Of a stretch of 42,851 nucleotides of DNA, positions 24,649 through 33,247 are shown one piece after another (position 1 is the first letter of the stretch; every line of letters starts with the position of its first letter). The translations under genes and the position numbers were made by a program. Below the pieces are notes generated by a model. The model had not been told where the DNA came from. It saw only the letters and a program-made list of their open reading frames with translations, and ran no database searches. Source of the DNA: an uncultured Ruminococcus sp. (GTDB taxonomy: Bacteria > Bacillota > Clostridia > Oscillospirales > Acutalibacteraceae). The DNA lies in the NCBI GenBank assembly GCA_902766885.1, contig CACXFS010000066.1, positions 1 to 42,851 on the forward strand. Direction: 5' to 3'.

Positions 24649-25155
24649 ATGAAATGTCAGAAATGCGGAGCAAATAATGCTAACACACATGTAAAAACAA
24701 TCATCAACGGTGAGTTCAAGGAATACGACCTTTGCAGTGAATGTGCAAAGAAAATGGGATATACAAATGTTTTCGGAGATATGGAGGATGAGTTTTCAAA
24801 CTTCCTCGGCAGTTTCTTCGGAAACGTACTTCCGGCAAGAACGCAGGCAACTCGCTGTGAGTTCTGCGGCAGTACCTATTCGGACATTGCAAAGTCAGGT
24901 CACGTAGGCTGTGCAAACTGCTACAGCGTTTTTGCTGACGAGTTGTTCCCGTCAATCAGAAGAATTCACGGTAATACCACCCACTGCGGAAAGAACAGCA
25001 GACTTGCCGAAAAAGCAAAGCAGTCAAAGCCTGCGGAAGAAACCAAAGAGGATAAAATCAAGAGATTAAAGGCGGAGCTTGACAAGGCAGTCAAGGAACA
25101 GAATTTTGAACACGCCGCAGAGTTAAGAGATAAAATCAAGGAATTGGAGGCATAA
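24649..25155 (+). CDS. mcsA: McsA, zinc-binding activator of McsB
   Basis: Modulator that activates the arginine kinase McsB and links CtsR and ClpC. The 168 residues hold paired zinc motifs, C3/C6 with C29/C32 and C70/C73 with C88/C91. A linker follows, then a C-terminal UVR domain (about 132-167, KIKRLKAELDKAVKEQNFEHA then AELRDKIKELE) like that in ClpC's middle domain. AGGAGG lies 8 bases before the ATG. Only 2 bp separate its stop codon from mcsB. Confidence 0.95.
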   Translation: MKCQKCGANNANTHVKTIINGEFKEYDLCSECAKKMGYTNVFGDMEDEFSNFLGSFFGNVLPARTQATRCEFCGSTYSDIAKSGHVGCANCYSVFADELFPSIRRIHGNTTHCGKNSRLAEKAKQSKPAEETKEDKIKRLKAELDKAVKEQNFEHAAELRDKIKELEA

Positions 25156-25157
25156 AA

Positions 25158-26147
25158 ATGAGCAATGATGTTGTAATTTCAACCAGAATAAGGCTTGCAC
25201 GTAACCTGAAAGATTTTCCGTTCCCCTGCAAATTAAATTCTCAGGGAAGGGAAAAGGTAATCGAAAAGGTCAGGGACGCTGTCAAGAAAAGCAACAGTCC
25301 CGTTGCCTCCGATTTCTCGTTCATCAAAATGAGCGAGCTTACTTCCTCACAAAGCGTATCGCTTGTTGAAAAAAGGCTTGTAAGTCCCGAATTTATCAGC
25401 GACACAGACGGACGTGCGCTTTTAATCAGCAAGGACGAGTGCTTCAGCATTATGATTAACGAAGAGGATCATATCAGACTTCAGGTAATCACAAAAGGCT
25501 TGTCGCTTGAACAGGCATATGATACTGCCGATAAGCTCGATACGTTGCTTGACGAAAATCTCGACTTTGCCTTTGATGAAAAGCTCGGCTACCTTACGCA
25601 GTGCCCCACAAATCTCGGTACAGGTATGAGAGCCTCTGTAATGCTCCATCTTCCTGCACTTGAAAAGAGCAGGGCAATTAACCGTATTGCAGGTAATCTC
25701 TCAAAGCTTGGACTTACCATAAGAGGAGCGCACGGCGAAGGTACAGAGCCGAAGGGCGCACTGTATCAGCTTTCAAATCAGGTAACGCTCGGTATCTCCG
25801 AAAAGGCGGCAATCGAGAACCTGAAAAACATAACAGAACAGCTTATTGCGCAGGAAAATCAGGCAAGAGAAAGACTCTGCTCAAGCATTGACATTCAGGA
25901 TGCAATCAGCAGAAGCTTGGGTATTCTGCGTTCGGCACTTGTTATTTCACACGACGAGGCTTTAAAGCTTTTGTCAAACGTTCGACTCGGCATTGTGTCA
26001 AAGCAGATTACCGACGTATCGACTGAAACAATAGACAGGTTAATGCTTGCAGTTGAGCCTGCAACCCTGACTGTAGCGCTTAATAAAAATCTGTCTGCAC
26101 ACGACAGAGATATTGAAAGGGCAAAGCTCATAAGAGCAGAGCTTTAA
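25158..26147 (+). CDS. mcsB: Protein arginine kinase McsB
   Basis: Phosphagen-kinase-fold enzyme that phosphorylates arginines on CtsR and on misfolded proteins, marking them for ClpCP. The 329 residues show VISTRIRLARNLKDFPFPCKL at the N-terminus, the nucleotide-binding GTGMRASVMLHLPAL, the loop RGAHGEGTEPKGALYQLSNQVTLGISE, and the C-terminal RDIERA. The last fits the RDxxRA phosphoarginine-sensing motif that gives allosteric control. All key family segments are present, so the kinase is likely active. The start codon lies directly behind mcsA. Confidence 0.96.
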   Translation: MSNDVVISTRIRLARNLKDFPFPCKLNSQGREKVIEKVRDAVKKSNSPVASDFSFIKMSELTSSQSVSLVEKRLVSPEFISDTDGRALLISKDECFSIMINEEDHIRLQVITKGLSLEQAYDTADKLDTLLDENLDFAFDEKLGYLTQCPTNLGTGMRASVMLHLPALEKSRAINRIAGNLSKLGLTIRGAHGEGTEPKGALYQLSNQVTLGISEKAAIENLKNITEQLIAQENQARERLCSSIDIQDAISRSLGILRSALVISHDEALKLLSNVRLGIVSKQITDVSTETIDRLMLAVEPATLTVALNKNLSAHDRDIERAKLIRAEL

Positions 26148-26191
26148 GCAAATAATAAGAACATAAAAAGAACATAAAAAGAAAGAGGGTT

Positions 26192-28657
26192 ATGACTATG
26201 TATGAATTCAGAGGATTTACACAAAAAGCAAACAGAGCACTTAACCTCGCAATTGAATCTGCACAGGATATGGGTCACAATTATGTCGGCACAGAGCACA
26301 TACTTCTCGGACTTATTAACGAGGGTACGGGCGTAGCCGCAGCGGCTCTTGAACAGTGCGGAGTAACAGGCGACGCCCTCAGAGATAAAATCAGCACAAC
26401 AGACGGAATAGGAATGAAAACAACGCTTACTCCCGATGACTTTACTCCGAGAACAAAGCGTGTGCTCAAAGCCGCAATGCTTGCCTCGGCAAGAATGGGC
26501 AACAATTACGTCGGTACGGAGCACCTTCTCCTTGCAGTAATTGCCGAGAGCGACAGCTACGCAGTATCATTCCTGCATGAGCTCGGTGTAAGCGAAAATG
26601 CAATTGCACAGGCAGTTGCAGGCGGACTTCAGAACGCCGGTCAGGAAAATGATTTTGCCGAAGAAAACGGCGGATTTTCTTCATCAAACGGAAGTGGTAA
26701 AGGCGGCTCTGCTCTTGAAAAATTCGGCAGAGATTTGACAAAAGCCGCTAAAAACGGCGAGATTGACCCTGTAATCGGACGTGAAAAGGAAATTGAGCGT
26801 GTTATTCAGATTCTCTCACGCCGTACAAAGAACAACCCCGTGCTTATCGGTGAACCGGGCGTAGGTAAAACGGCTGTAGCCGAGGGACTTGCACTTGAAA
26901 TTGCAAACGGCAACGTTCCCGAAATCCTCAAGGATAAAAAGGTTGTCAGCCTTGACCTTACAGGTATGATAGCCGGTGCTAAGTACAGAGGTGACTTTGA
27001 GGAGAGAATCAAGGCGGCAATTGACGAGGTAAAAAAGTCAAAGGACACTATTCTTTTCATAGATGAACTCCATACAATTGTAGGCGCAGGTGCGGCTGAG
27101 GGCAGCGCAGATGCGGCTAATATTCTTAAGCCGTCGCTTGCAAGAGGCGATTTTCAGGTAATCGGAGCAACAACGCTTAACGAGTACAGAAAATACATTG
27201 AAAAAGACGCCGCTCTTGAAAGACGTTTCCAGCCTGTAAAGGTGGGCGAGCCGACTCCCGAACAGGCAATTGAAATCCTCAAAGGCTTGCGTGACAGCTA
27301 CGAAGCGCACCACAAGGTAAAGATTACCGACGAGGCAATCAACGCCGCAGTAACGCTTTCGTCACGCTATATTGCCGACAGATATCTCCCCGACAAGGCA
27401 ATCGACCTTATCGACGAGGGTGCGTCAAAGGTAAGACTTGCAACGCTGACTTCACCGCCCGATGTAAAGTCACTTGAGGACAGAATTGCGGACTTTGAAA
27501 AGGAAAAGGCAAGCGCCGTAAACGAGCAGGATTTTGAGCGTGCCGCAAAGCTGCGTGACGAGCAGAAAGAGGTTCAGGCTCAGCTTGACAACGCCAAAAA
27601 AGAATGGCAGGAAAGGCAGAAAAACAGCAGCGGCGAAGTAACCGCTGAGGATATTGCGAAAATCGTTTCCGACTGGACGGGAATTCCCGTTGTTCAGCTC
27701 ACAAAAGAGGAGAGCGAACGCCTGCTCAATATGGAGAAGGTTCTCCACGAGCGTGTAATCGGTCAGGATGAGGCTGTTTCGGCAATCTCAAAGGCTATAA
27801 GACGAGGCAGAGTGGGACTTAAGGACCCGAAACGTCCTGTAGGCTCGTTTATCTTCCTCGGACCGACAGGCGTAGGCAAAACCGAACTTAGCAAGGCGCT
27901 TGCACAGGCAATGTTCGGCGACGAAAACGCAATGCTCAGGCTCGATATGAGTGAATATATGGAAAAGCACACGGTGTCAAAGCTTATCGGCTCACCGCCC
28001 GGATATGTAGGATTTGAGGAAGGCGGCCAGCTCACCGAAAAAGTAAGAAGAAAGCCGTATTCGGTAGTGCTTTTTGATGAGATTGAAAAGGCTCATCCCG
28101 ATGTTTTCAATATGCTGCTCCAGATTCTCGAGGACGGAAGACTTACCGACTCGCAGGGCAGAACGGTTGACTTCAAGAACACCGTAATTATTATGACCTC
28201 TAACGTCGGTGCTCGTCTGATTACCGAAAAGCAGAAGGCTCTCGGCTTTAAGACTGACGAAGAAGAAAAAGAGCAGGACAGCAAGGACATCAAGGAGCTT
28301 GTAATGGGCGAACTGCGGAACGTTTTCCGCCCCGAGTTCCTCAACCGTGTCGACGATATTATCGTATTCAACAAGCTTACGCAGAATGAAATCAAGCAGA
28401 TTGCTTCAAAAATGCTTGATACCCTTGCTAAAAGGCTTGAAAAGCTCGACGTAAGAATCACCTTTACCGACGAGGCTGTAACGGCAATTGCCGATAAGGG
28501 ATTTGATGAAAACTACGGTGCAAGACCGTTGCGCAGAGCAATCCAGAGCGAGATTGAGGACGCACTTTCCGAGAAAATGCTTGAAGGCATTATCAAGGAA
28601 AATTCAGATGTTGTCTGCTCCTACAGCGACGGCAAATTCACCTTTGAAACAAAGTAA
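26192..28657 (+). CDS. clpC: ATP-dependent Clp protease ATP-binding subunit ClpC
   Basis: Hsp100 unfoldase that feeds ClpP; its N-domain recognises arginine-phosphorylated clients made by McsB. The 821 residues contain a double Clp N-domain (about 5-145, with the repeated GHNYVGTEHILLGL and GNNYVGTEHLLLAV), D1 with Walker A GEPGVGKT (220-227) and Walker B ILFIDELH, a UVR-containing middle domain (about 425-470), and D2 with Walker A GPTGVGKTE near 557 and VVLFDEIEKAH. D2 ends with the sensor and FNKLTQNEI region. GAGGG precedes the ATG at 26192; an ATG two codons later is an alternative. Last gene of the CtsR operon. Confidence 0.97.
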   Translation: MTMYEFRGFTQKANRALNLAIESAQDMGHNYVGTEHILLGLINEGTGVAAAALEQCGVTGDALRDKISTTDGIGMKTTLTPDDFTPRTKRVLKAAMLASARMGNNYVGTEHLLLAVIAESDSYAVSFLHELGVSENAIAQAVAGGLQNAGQENDFAEENGGFSSSNGSGKGGSALEKFGRDLTKAAKNGEIDPVIGREKEIERVIQILSRRTKNNPVLIGEPGVGKTAVAEGLALEIANGNVPEILKDKKVVSLDLTGMIAGAKYRGDFEERIKAAIDEVKKSKDTILFIDELHTIVGAGAAEGSADAANILKPSLARGDFQVIGATTLNEYRKYIEKDAALERRFQPVKVGEPTPEQAIEILKGLRDSYEAHHKVKITDEAINAAVTLSSRYIADRYLPDKAIDLIDEGASKVRLATLTSPPDVKSLEDRIADFEKEKASAVNEQDFERAAKLRDEQKEVQAQLDNAKKEWQERQKNSSGEVTAEDIAKIVSDWTGIPVVQLTKEESERLLNMEKVLHERVIGQDEAVSAISKAIRRGRVGLKDPKRPVGSFIFLGPTGVGKTELSKALAQAMFGDENAMLRLDMSEYMEKHTVSKLIGSPPGYVGFEEGGQLTEKVRRKPYSVVLFDEIEKAHPDVFNMLLQILEDGRLTDSQGRTVDFKNTVIIMTSNVGARLITEKQKALGFKTDEEEKEQDSKDIKELVMGELRNVFRPEFLNRVDDIIVFNKLTQNEIKQIASKMLDTLAKRLEKLDVRITFTDEAVTAIADKGFDENYGARPLRRAIQSEIEDALSEKMLEGIIKENSDVVCSYSDGKFTFETK

Positions 28658-28669
28658 TTTGCTCTACGC

Positions 28670-28698
28670 TTGAAATAATCAGTTGAATATGGTATTAT
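28670..28698 (+). promoter_or_regulatory. Second, upstream promoter toward the antitoxin RNA
   Basis: TTGAAA (28670-28675), 17-bp spacer, TATTAT (28693-28698). It shares CTTGAAATA and ATATG.TAT.ATAT with the promoter 74 bp downstream, as if the two were duplicates. An ATGCAG/CTGCAT hairpin lies between them (28712-28738). Confidence 0.5.
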
Positions 28699-28743
28699 AT
28701 TTTCAGGCAAAATGCAGTATAAAAAATTAATTTCTGCATATAC

Positions 28744-28772
28744 TTGAAATAGCCGAAAGCATATGATATAAT
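28744..28772 (+). promoter_or_regulatory. Promoter of the candidate antitoxin RNA
   Basis: TTGAAA (28744-28749), 17-bp spacer, TATAAT (28767-28772). The predicted start is 28779-28780, followed about 75 bases later by a strong terminator with no ORF between. Confidence 0.75.
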
Positions 28773-28782
28773 ATGTGTAGGC

Positions 28783-28808
28783 AAGAACGAAGTAAATTCA
28801 AGCTAACA
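28783..28808 (+). repeat. Direct repeat DR-A (antitoxin side)
   Basis: AAGAACGAAGT-AA-ATTCAAGCTAACA. All 24 outer bases match DR-B at 28932-28961; only the inner spacer differs (2 versus 6 bases). Confidence 0.85.
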
Positions 28809-28812
28809 AAGC

Positions 28813-28854
28813 GACCCCCTCACAGAAGGCACTCTGTGAGGGGGTCTTGTTTTT
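28813..28854. terminator. Shared bidirectional terminator of the toxin-antitoxin locus
   Basis: GACCCCCTCACAGA (28813-28826), loop AGGCAC, TCTGTGAGGGGGTC (28833-28846): 14 perfect pairs. TTGTTTTT follows on the plus strand; on the minus strand GCTTTGTT follows, a weaker run. Confidence 0.88.
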
Positions 28855-28864
28855 AGGCTTGTTG

Positions 28865-28954
28865 TCACTTACGGTGTATGTCAAGCCATTTGCAAATATA
28901 GTGGCAAACTAAATTTGCTGCGACAGACACAAAGAACGAAGTTAATATATTCAA
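28865..28954 (-). CDS. Candidate Fst-like small hydrophobic toxin peptide, 29 residues
   Basis: Minus-strand ORF, TTG start at 28954, TGA at 28865-28867. GGGAGGTG (28967-28960) sits 5 bases before the TTG, an excellent Shine-Dalgarno. The peptide begins NILTSFFVSVAAN, a single membrane-spanning stretch, followed by YICKWLD and a charged end (HRK). A short hydrophobic helix, a WLD-type motif and a polar tail is the plan of Fst-family type I toxins. An in-frame ATG five codons upstream (28969) has no ribosome-binding site and overlaps the Shine-Dalgarno, so TTG is preferred. It has its own promoter (29031-29002), a leader hairpin and a convergent RNA. It is too short for ordinary gene callers. 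Toxicity is inferred. Confidence 0.72.
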   Translation of the reverse strand: MNILTSFFVSVAANLVCHYICKWLDIHRK

Positions 28955-28961
28955 GCTAACA
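28932..28961 (+). repeat. Direct repeat DR-B (toxin start region)
   Basis: AAGAACGAAGT-TAATAT-ATTCAAGCTAACA. On the minus strand it spans the end of the Shine-Dalgarno, the TTG start and codons 2-8 of the peptide. Confidence 0.85.
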
Positions 28962-28990
28962 CCTCCCATCTGTTGTCGAAATGGGATGTG
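28960..28990 (-). promoter_or_regulatory. Toxin mRNA leader hairpin that hides the Shine-Dalgarno
   Basis: On the minus strand CACATCCCAT (28990-28981) pairs with ATGGGAGGTG (28969-28960), with one A-G mismatch and an 11-base loop. The right arm contains the whole Shine-Dalgarno. A competing GTTGTC/GACAAC stem (28995-28990 with 28978-28973) could form at the 5' end. Confidence 0.65.
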
Positions 28991-29001
28991 ACAACTATGT
29001 A

Positions 29002-29031
29002 ATTATAACACAATCACCATTTACATTTCAA
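29002..29031 (-). promoter_or_regulatory. Promoter of the toxin peptide gene
   Basis: Minus strand: TTGAAA (29031-29026), 18-bp spacer, TATAAT (29007-29002). The predicted start near 28995 gives a leader of about 40 bases and an mRNA of about 190 bases to the shared terminator. Confidence 0.65.
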
Positions 29032-29046
29032 TTAATTGAGCAAAAT

Positions 29047-29085
29047 AAAAGGGAAATATGCAGTTGAATTGCATATTTCCCTTTT
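29047..29085 (-). terminator. Terminator of the V-ATPase operon
   Basis: AAAAGGGAAATATGCA (29047-29062), 7-base loop, TGCATATTTCCCTTTT (29070-29085): 16 perfect pairs with A and T runs on the flanks. It lies 11 bp past the stop of the last V-ATPase gene and could work in both directions. Confidence 0.85.
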
Positions 29086-29095
29086 TAATTTTAAC

Positions 29096-29752
29096 TCAAT
29101 GTGCGGAATAGTTATGCGCCTTGTCAAGCAGCATATCCTTGACCTTCATCAGCCTTGTGCGGCTGCTTCGGTCATTTTCCTCAAGCTTCATTGAAATATA
29201 TTTTATTGTTTCCTGATAGCGTGGAATCATTACGTGCTCAAGCGAGTTTACACGTCTGCGTGTCTTTTCAATCTCTGCCGACATCATCTCGCAGCTCTTT
29301 TCAATCTGAGCGAGCCTGATAAGATCGGGCAGCAGCTTTTCGAGCGACATTACAGCATCGTCAAGCTCAAAAGACGTGAACGCAAAACCGTAGGGAAAAA
29401 TATCACCCTTGTCGTTTGTTCTTGTTCCTGCCGTGAAAACAGGCGTTTCTACGCTCATAATATTGTGCGAATCAACTTCAATCGTCACCTGTTGTTTCGG
29501 TGACATCAGCGAAGCGTCAAGCGCCTGCTTTGACATAACTGCGCTTGCGTTTACAAAGTGAGCGTTGCATTCAGAAAGCTCCTTTTCAATCTTTTCACGC
29601 AGTTCACGGTTTTCTCTTACAAGGTCAAGAAACTGGCGCATAAGCTCGTCACGCTTATCCTTTAACATCTTGTGTCCCCGCACGGCGGTTGTAAGCTGTT
29701 TTTTCAGCTTTGTCAACTGCATTCGTGTGGGATTTACATTCATTATTGCCAT
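29096..29752 (-). CDS. ntpD: V-type ATPase subunit D (central rotor shaft)
   Basis: Cytoplasmic rotor-axle subunit that turns inside the A3B3 head. The 218 residues begin NVNPTRMQLTKLKKQLTTAVRGHKMLKDKRDELMRQF, the conserved N-terminal coiled coil of the family. They end with a second long helix (EIEKTRRRVNSLEHVMIPRY then IKYISMKLEENDRSSRTRLMKVKD). The middle is the beta-hairpin region. GAGGGTG lies before the ATG. Last gene of the operon, 21 bp after subunit B. Confidence 0.95.
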   Translation of the reverse strand: MAIMNVNPTRMQLTKLKKQLTTAVRGHKMLKDKRDELMRQFLDLVRENRELREKIEKELSECNAHFVNASAVMSKQALDASLMSPKQQVTIEVDSHNIMSVETPVFTAGTRTNDKGDIFPYGFAFTSFELDDAVMSLEKLLPDLIRLAQIEKSCEMMSAEIEKTRRRVNSLEHVMIPRYQETIKYISMKLEENDRSSRTRLMKVKDMLLDKAHNYSAH

Positions 29753-29773
29753 AAATCAGCACCCTCAATGCAG

Positions 29774-31147
29774 TTATTGTTTGCCGTAGAACTCGTCGAG
29801 CATATCGTCCTTAATACGCTTGAGCTCACTTCTCGGGAGAATCTGCAACAGCTTCCAGCCGATGTCAAGAGTTTCCTCAATTGAACGGTTGTTGTCATAT
29901 CCCTGCGAAACGTATTCCTTTTCAAACGCCTCGGCAAATTCAGCGTACTTTTTATCCATATCGGTAAGCGCCGCCTCGCCGAGAATTACCATAAGCTCTC
30001 TTGCGTCCTTACCTCTTGCGTATGCGGCAAAGAGCTGGTTCATAGTAGCCGCATGGTCTTTTCTTGTACGCTCCGGTCCGATACCCTTGTCCTTAAGACG
30101 TGAAAGCGAGGGGAGAACGTCAATAGGCGGAGTTACGCCCTTGCGGTAAAGCTCACGGGAGAGAATAATCTGTCCCTCTGTGATGTAACCCGTAAGGTCG
30201 GGAATCGGGTGAGTTTTGTCGTCCTCAGGCATAGTAAGAATAGGAATAAGAGTGATTGAGCCGTCTTTTCCTTTCAGACGTCCTGCACGCTCATAAAGCG
30301 TTGCAAGGTCTGTATACATATATCCGGGATAGCCTCGTCTGCCGGGGACTTCCTTTCTTGCAGCGGAAACCTCACGCAGAGCATCGGCGTAGTTTGTAAT
30401 ATCAGTCATAATAACGAGCACGTGCATACCAAGGTCAAATGCGAGGTATTCAGCGGCTGTAAGCGCCATTCTCGGAGTTGCGATACGCTCGATTGCAGGG
30501 TCGTTTGCAAGGTTTACAAACATAACCGTTCTGTCAATTGCGCCCGTTTCCTTAAAGGACTCTACAAAGTAGTTTGACTCCTCAAAGGTGATACCGATAG
30601 CGGCAAATACAACGGCGAACTGTTCGTTCTTGCCTCTTACTGTAGCCTGCTTTGCAATCTGTGCGGCAAGCTGTGAGTGGGGAAGGCCCGAAGCCGAGAA
30701 AATCGGAAGTTTCTGACCTCTTACGAGCGTGTTAAGTCCGTCAATTGCGGAAATACCTGTCTGTATAAACTCCTGCGGATAGTTTCTTGCCGCAGGGTTC
30801 ATCGGCGTGCCGTTAATGTCAAGTCGCTTTTCGGGAATCAGCGCAGGACCGCCGTCAATCGGATTTCCGAGACCGTCAAATACTCGTGAAAGCATATCGG
30901 GTGAAACGGGAAGCTCCATTGACCTGCCGAGAAAACGCACCTTTGAACCTGCAAGGTTGATACCTGCCGCAGACTCAAAAAGCTGAACAAGAGCGTTGCT
31001 GCCGTTTACTTCAAGCACCTTGCAACGGCGTGTTTCACCGTTCGGAAGCTCGATTTCGCCGAGTTCGTCATACTTTACGTCCTCAACGTCGCTGATCATC
31101 ATAAGAGGGCCTGCGACCTCTCTTATTGTACGGTATTCCTTCGGCAT
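29774..31147 (-). CDS. ntpB: V-type ATPase subunit B (non-catalytic)
   Basis: Regulatory nucleotide-binding subunit of the hexameric head. The 457 residues match the family: [30 protein letters not shown] at the N-terminus, [20 protein letters not shown] in the position of a degenerate P-loop, [29 protein letters not shown], and [23 protein letters not shown]. The start codon overlaps the stop of subunit A by one base (TGATG), so the two are translationally coupled. Confidence 0.97.
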   Translation of the reverse strand: MPKEYRTIREVAGPLMMISDVEDVKYDELGEIELPNGETRRCKVLEVNGSNALVQLFESAAGINLAGSKVRFLGRSMELPVSPDMLSRVFDGLGNPIDGGPALIPEKRLDINGTPMNPAARNYPQEFIQTGISAIDGLNTLVRGQKLPIFSASGLPHSQLAAQIAKQATVRGKNEQFAVVFAAIGITFEESNYFVESFKETGAIDRTVMFVNLANDPAIERIATPRMALTAAEYLAFDLGMHVLVIMTDITNYADALREVSAARKEVPGRRGYPGYMYTDLATLYERAGRLKGKDGSITLIPILTMPEDDKTHPIPDLTGYITEGQIILSRELYRKGVTPPIDVLPSLSRLKDKGIGPERTRKDHAATMNQLFAAYARGKDARELMVILGEAALTDMDKKYAEFAEAFEKEYVSQGYDNNRSIEETLDIGWKLLQILPRSELKRIKDDMLDEFYGKQ

Positions 31148-32913
31148 CAGTCATCACTCCTTTTCAGTACATCTGCAATTTCACTGTCGAGCTGTGCCTC
31201 AATCTGCTCAAACTCGTCATTTATCTTGTCTTCAGGCTCGTACTTATAACGTCCGATTCTTTCACGAACGGGAAGATTTACGAGCATTTCAATGTCAGCG
31301 CCCTTGTTAAGTCCGTCAAGAGCCTTATCGTAGTAGCTTAAAATTGCACGCATCATAAGCACTTGCTTTTTCAGCGAGGTGTAGGTGTCCGTCGGGTCAA
31401 ATGCGTTCTGGTGGAGGTAGTCCTCACGGATTGAACGAGCCGATTCAAGCTTGAGTCGGTCGGGAGCTGAAAGTGCGTCCATACCTACGAGGTTTACAAT
31501 TTCCTGCAGCTCCGATTCGTCCTGTAACAGAGCCATAAGTCTGCCCCTGAGCTCCATAAAGTCGGGAGCGGCATTCTCTTTATACCAGTCGGCAAGCTGG
31601 TCTGTGTAGAGCGAATAGCTTGTCAGCCAGTTGATTGCAGGGAAGTGACGTTTGTATGCAAGGTTTGCGTCAAGTCCCCAGAACACCTTGACAATTCTAA
31701 GAGTAGCCTGAGAAACCGGCTCAGAAATATCGCCGCCGGGAGGTGAAACTGCGCCGATTACGGACAGCGCACCCTCGGTGTCCTCTGTGCCGTTTACGAT
31801 AACTCGTCCTGCTCTTTCATAGAACTGTGCAAGACGGCTGCCGAGGTATGCAGGATAGCCTTCTTCACCGGGCATTTCTTCAAGACGACCTGACATTTCA
31901 CGCAGAGCCTCAGCCCAACGTGAGGTGGAGTCAGCCATAAGCGCAACAGTATAGCCCATATCACGGAAGTATTCCGCAATAGTAATACCTGTGTAAATTG
32001 AAGCCTCACGAGCCGCAACGGGCATATCGGAGGTGTTTGCAATAAGCACTGTTCTTTCCATAAGCGAGTTGCCTGTTCTCGGGTCCTTAAGCTCGGGGAA
32101 CTCGTTTAAAACGTCGGTCATTTCGTTACCACGCTCACCGCAGCCGATGTAAACGATAATGTCAGCTGCCGCCCATTTTGCAAGCTGGTGCTGAACAACT
32201 GTTTTACCCGAGCCGAACGGTCCGGGAACAGCGGCTACACCGCCCTTTGCAAGCGGAAAGAGTGTGTCAATCGGTCTCTGACCTGTTGTGAGAAGAATAT
32301 CGGGGGATAGCTTTCTCTTGTACGGTCTGCCCACACGGACAGGCCATTTTGTAAGCATTTTAACTTCGGTTTTATCCTTGCCGTTGTCGATTACGGCAAT
32401 AACCTCGTCAATTGTAAAGTCGCCCTCGCTGATTTTTTCAACAGTACCCTCAACCTTGTTCGGAACGAGAATTTTGTGTAAAACAGCGTGTGTTTCCTGA
32501 ACTGTACCGAGTACGTCGCCCGATACAACCTTGTCACCCGACTTTACGCTCGGGGTAAAGTGCCACTTCTTGCTGTGGTCAAGCGAGGGAACGTCAACGC
32601 CTCTTTTGAGGTTTGTTCCTGCGACCTTCATAATTTCGTTAAGAGGACGCTGGATACCGTCGTAAATTGAACCGATAAGTCCCGGTCCAAGCTCAACCGA
32701 AAGCGGTGCGCCAGTTGATTCAACGGTTTCTCCGGGACCGAGTCCGGAGGTTTCCTCATAAACCTGAATGGAGGCTTTGTCGCCGTGCATTTCAATTATT
32801 TCGCCGATAAGACGCTGACTGCTTACTCTGACAACGTCGAACATATTTGCATCACGCATTCCGTCTGCAATTACCAGAGGGCCTGCGACCTTTGTAATTA
32901 TTCCTGTTTTCAA
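31147..32913 (-). CDS. ntpA: V-type ATPase catalytic subunit A, TTG start
   Basis: Catalytic ATP-hydrolysing subunit. I assign the start to TTG at 32913 (589 residues). The family begins at KTGxIxKVxGPLV, exactly here, and GAGGTG lies 6 bases ahead, overlapping the stop of the previous gene; the residues further upstream are the F-subunit reading frame. Walker A GPFGSGKT is at 231-238 (K237). The non-homologous insert follows the N-terminal beta barrel (about 120-185). Walker B and the arginine-finger region ([52 protein letters not shown]) are intact. Confidence 0.96.
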   Translation of the reverse strand: MKTGIITKVAGPLVIADGMRDANMFDVVRVSSQRLIGEIIEMHGDKASIQVYEETSGLGPGETVESTGAPLSVELGPGLIGSIYDGIQRPLNEIMKVAGTNLKRGVDVPSLDHSKKWHFTPSVKSGDKVVSGDVLGTVQETHAVLHKILVPNKVEGTVEKISEGDFTIDEVIAVIDNGKDKTEVKMLTKWPVRVGRPYKRKLSPDILLTTGQRPIDTLFPLAKGGVAAVPGPFGSGKTVVQHQLAKWAAADIIVYIGCGERGNEMTDVLNEFPELKDPRTGNSLMERTVLIANTSDMPVAAREASIYTGITIAEYFRDMGYTVALMADSTSRWAEALREMSGRLEEMPGEEGYPAYLGSRLAQFYERAGRVIVNGTEDTEGALSVIGAVSPPGGDISEPVSQATLRIVKVFWGLDANLAYKRHFPAINWLTSYSLYTDQLADWYKENAAPDFMELRGRLMALLQDESELQEIVNLVGMDALSAPDRLKLESARSIREDYLHQNAFDPTDTYTSLKKQVLMMRAILSYYDKALDGLNKGADIEMLVNLPVRERIGRYKYEPEDKINDEFEQIEAQLDSEIADVLKRSDD

Positions 32914-32923
32914 ATTATACACC

Positions 32924-33247
32924 TCAATCGTTGAAGATAATATCGGAGCCGACAGCCTGTTCAACAAATGATGACAGACGTTTTAAGCCCGTACCCGTAT
33001 TGCCCTTTACGCCGGGAACGGGAATAATAGCGGGAGTCAGCTTTTCTTCATAGCGGCTGCGCTCTTTTTCAACCGAATCAAACAGCTCCTCGGTAAGAAA
33101 AATAATTGCGTAATTGTCGCTGTCTGCAATGTTGCGGAGAAGGTGCGGACAATCTTCGATGCTTTCGCAGGGATAGATGTCTATTCCGATTGCGCAAAAG
33201 CCCTTTATGCTCTCGCTGTCGCCGATTACGGCAATGTTTTTAGCCAT
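32924..33247 (-). CDS. V-type ATPase subunit F (rotor)
   Basis: Small Rossmann-like subunit of the central stalk, 107 residues from the ATG at 33247 ([22 protein letters not shown], the F-subunit signature; called NtpG in Enterococcus hirae). A GTG at 33256 would add three residues. The ATG overlaps the end of subunit C by 8 bases, and its own stop lies within the ribosome-binding site of subunit [28 protein letters not shown] matches the C-terminal half of the family. Confidence 0.92.
   Translation of the reverse strand: MAKNIAVIGDSESIKGFCAIGIDIYPCESIEDCPHLLRNIADSDNYAIIFLTEELFDSVEKERSRYEEKLTPAIIPVPGVKGNTGTGLKRLSSFVEQAVGSDIIFND

Larger units (their letters stand above)
28779..28854 (+). ncRNA. 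Candidate type I antitoxin RNA (about 75 nt)
   Basis: Predicted short RNA from the promoter at 28744-28772 to the terminator T-run ending near 28854. Its 5' half carries AAGAACGAAGT (28783-28793) and ATTCAAGCTAACA (28796-28808). These are direct repeats of 28932-28942 and 28949-28961, which lie over the start region of the opposing peptide gene. The RNA can therefore pair in trans with the toxin mRNA over its Shine-Dalgarno/start codon (13 bp) and codons 5-8 (11 bp), and also fully across the shared terminator. This is the geometry of RNA II in the pAD1 par locus (established system); the assignment here is by inference. Confidence 0.7.

Noticed and set aside
28955..28969. In-frame ATG at 28969 as the toxin start
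   Set aside because: It lies within the Shine-Dalgarno that serves the TTG and has no ribosome-binding site of its own.
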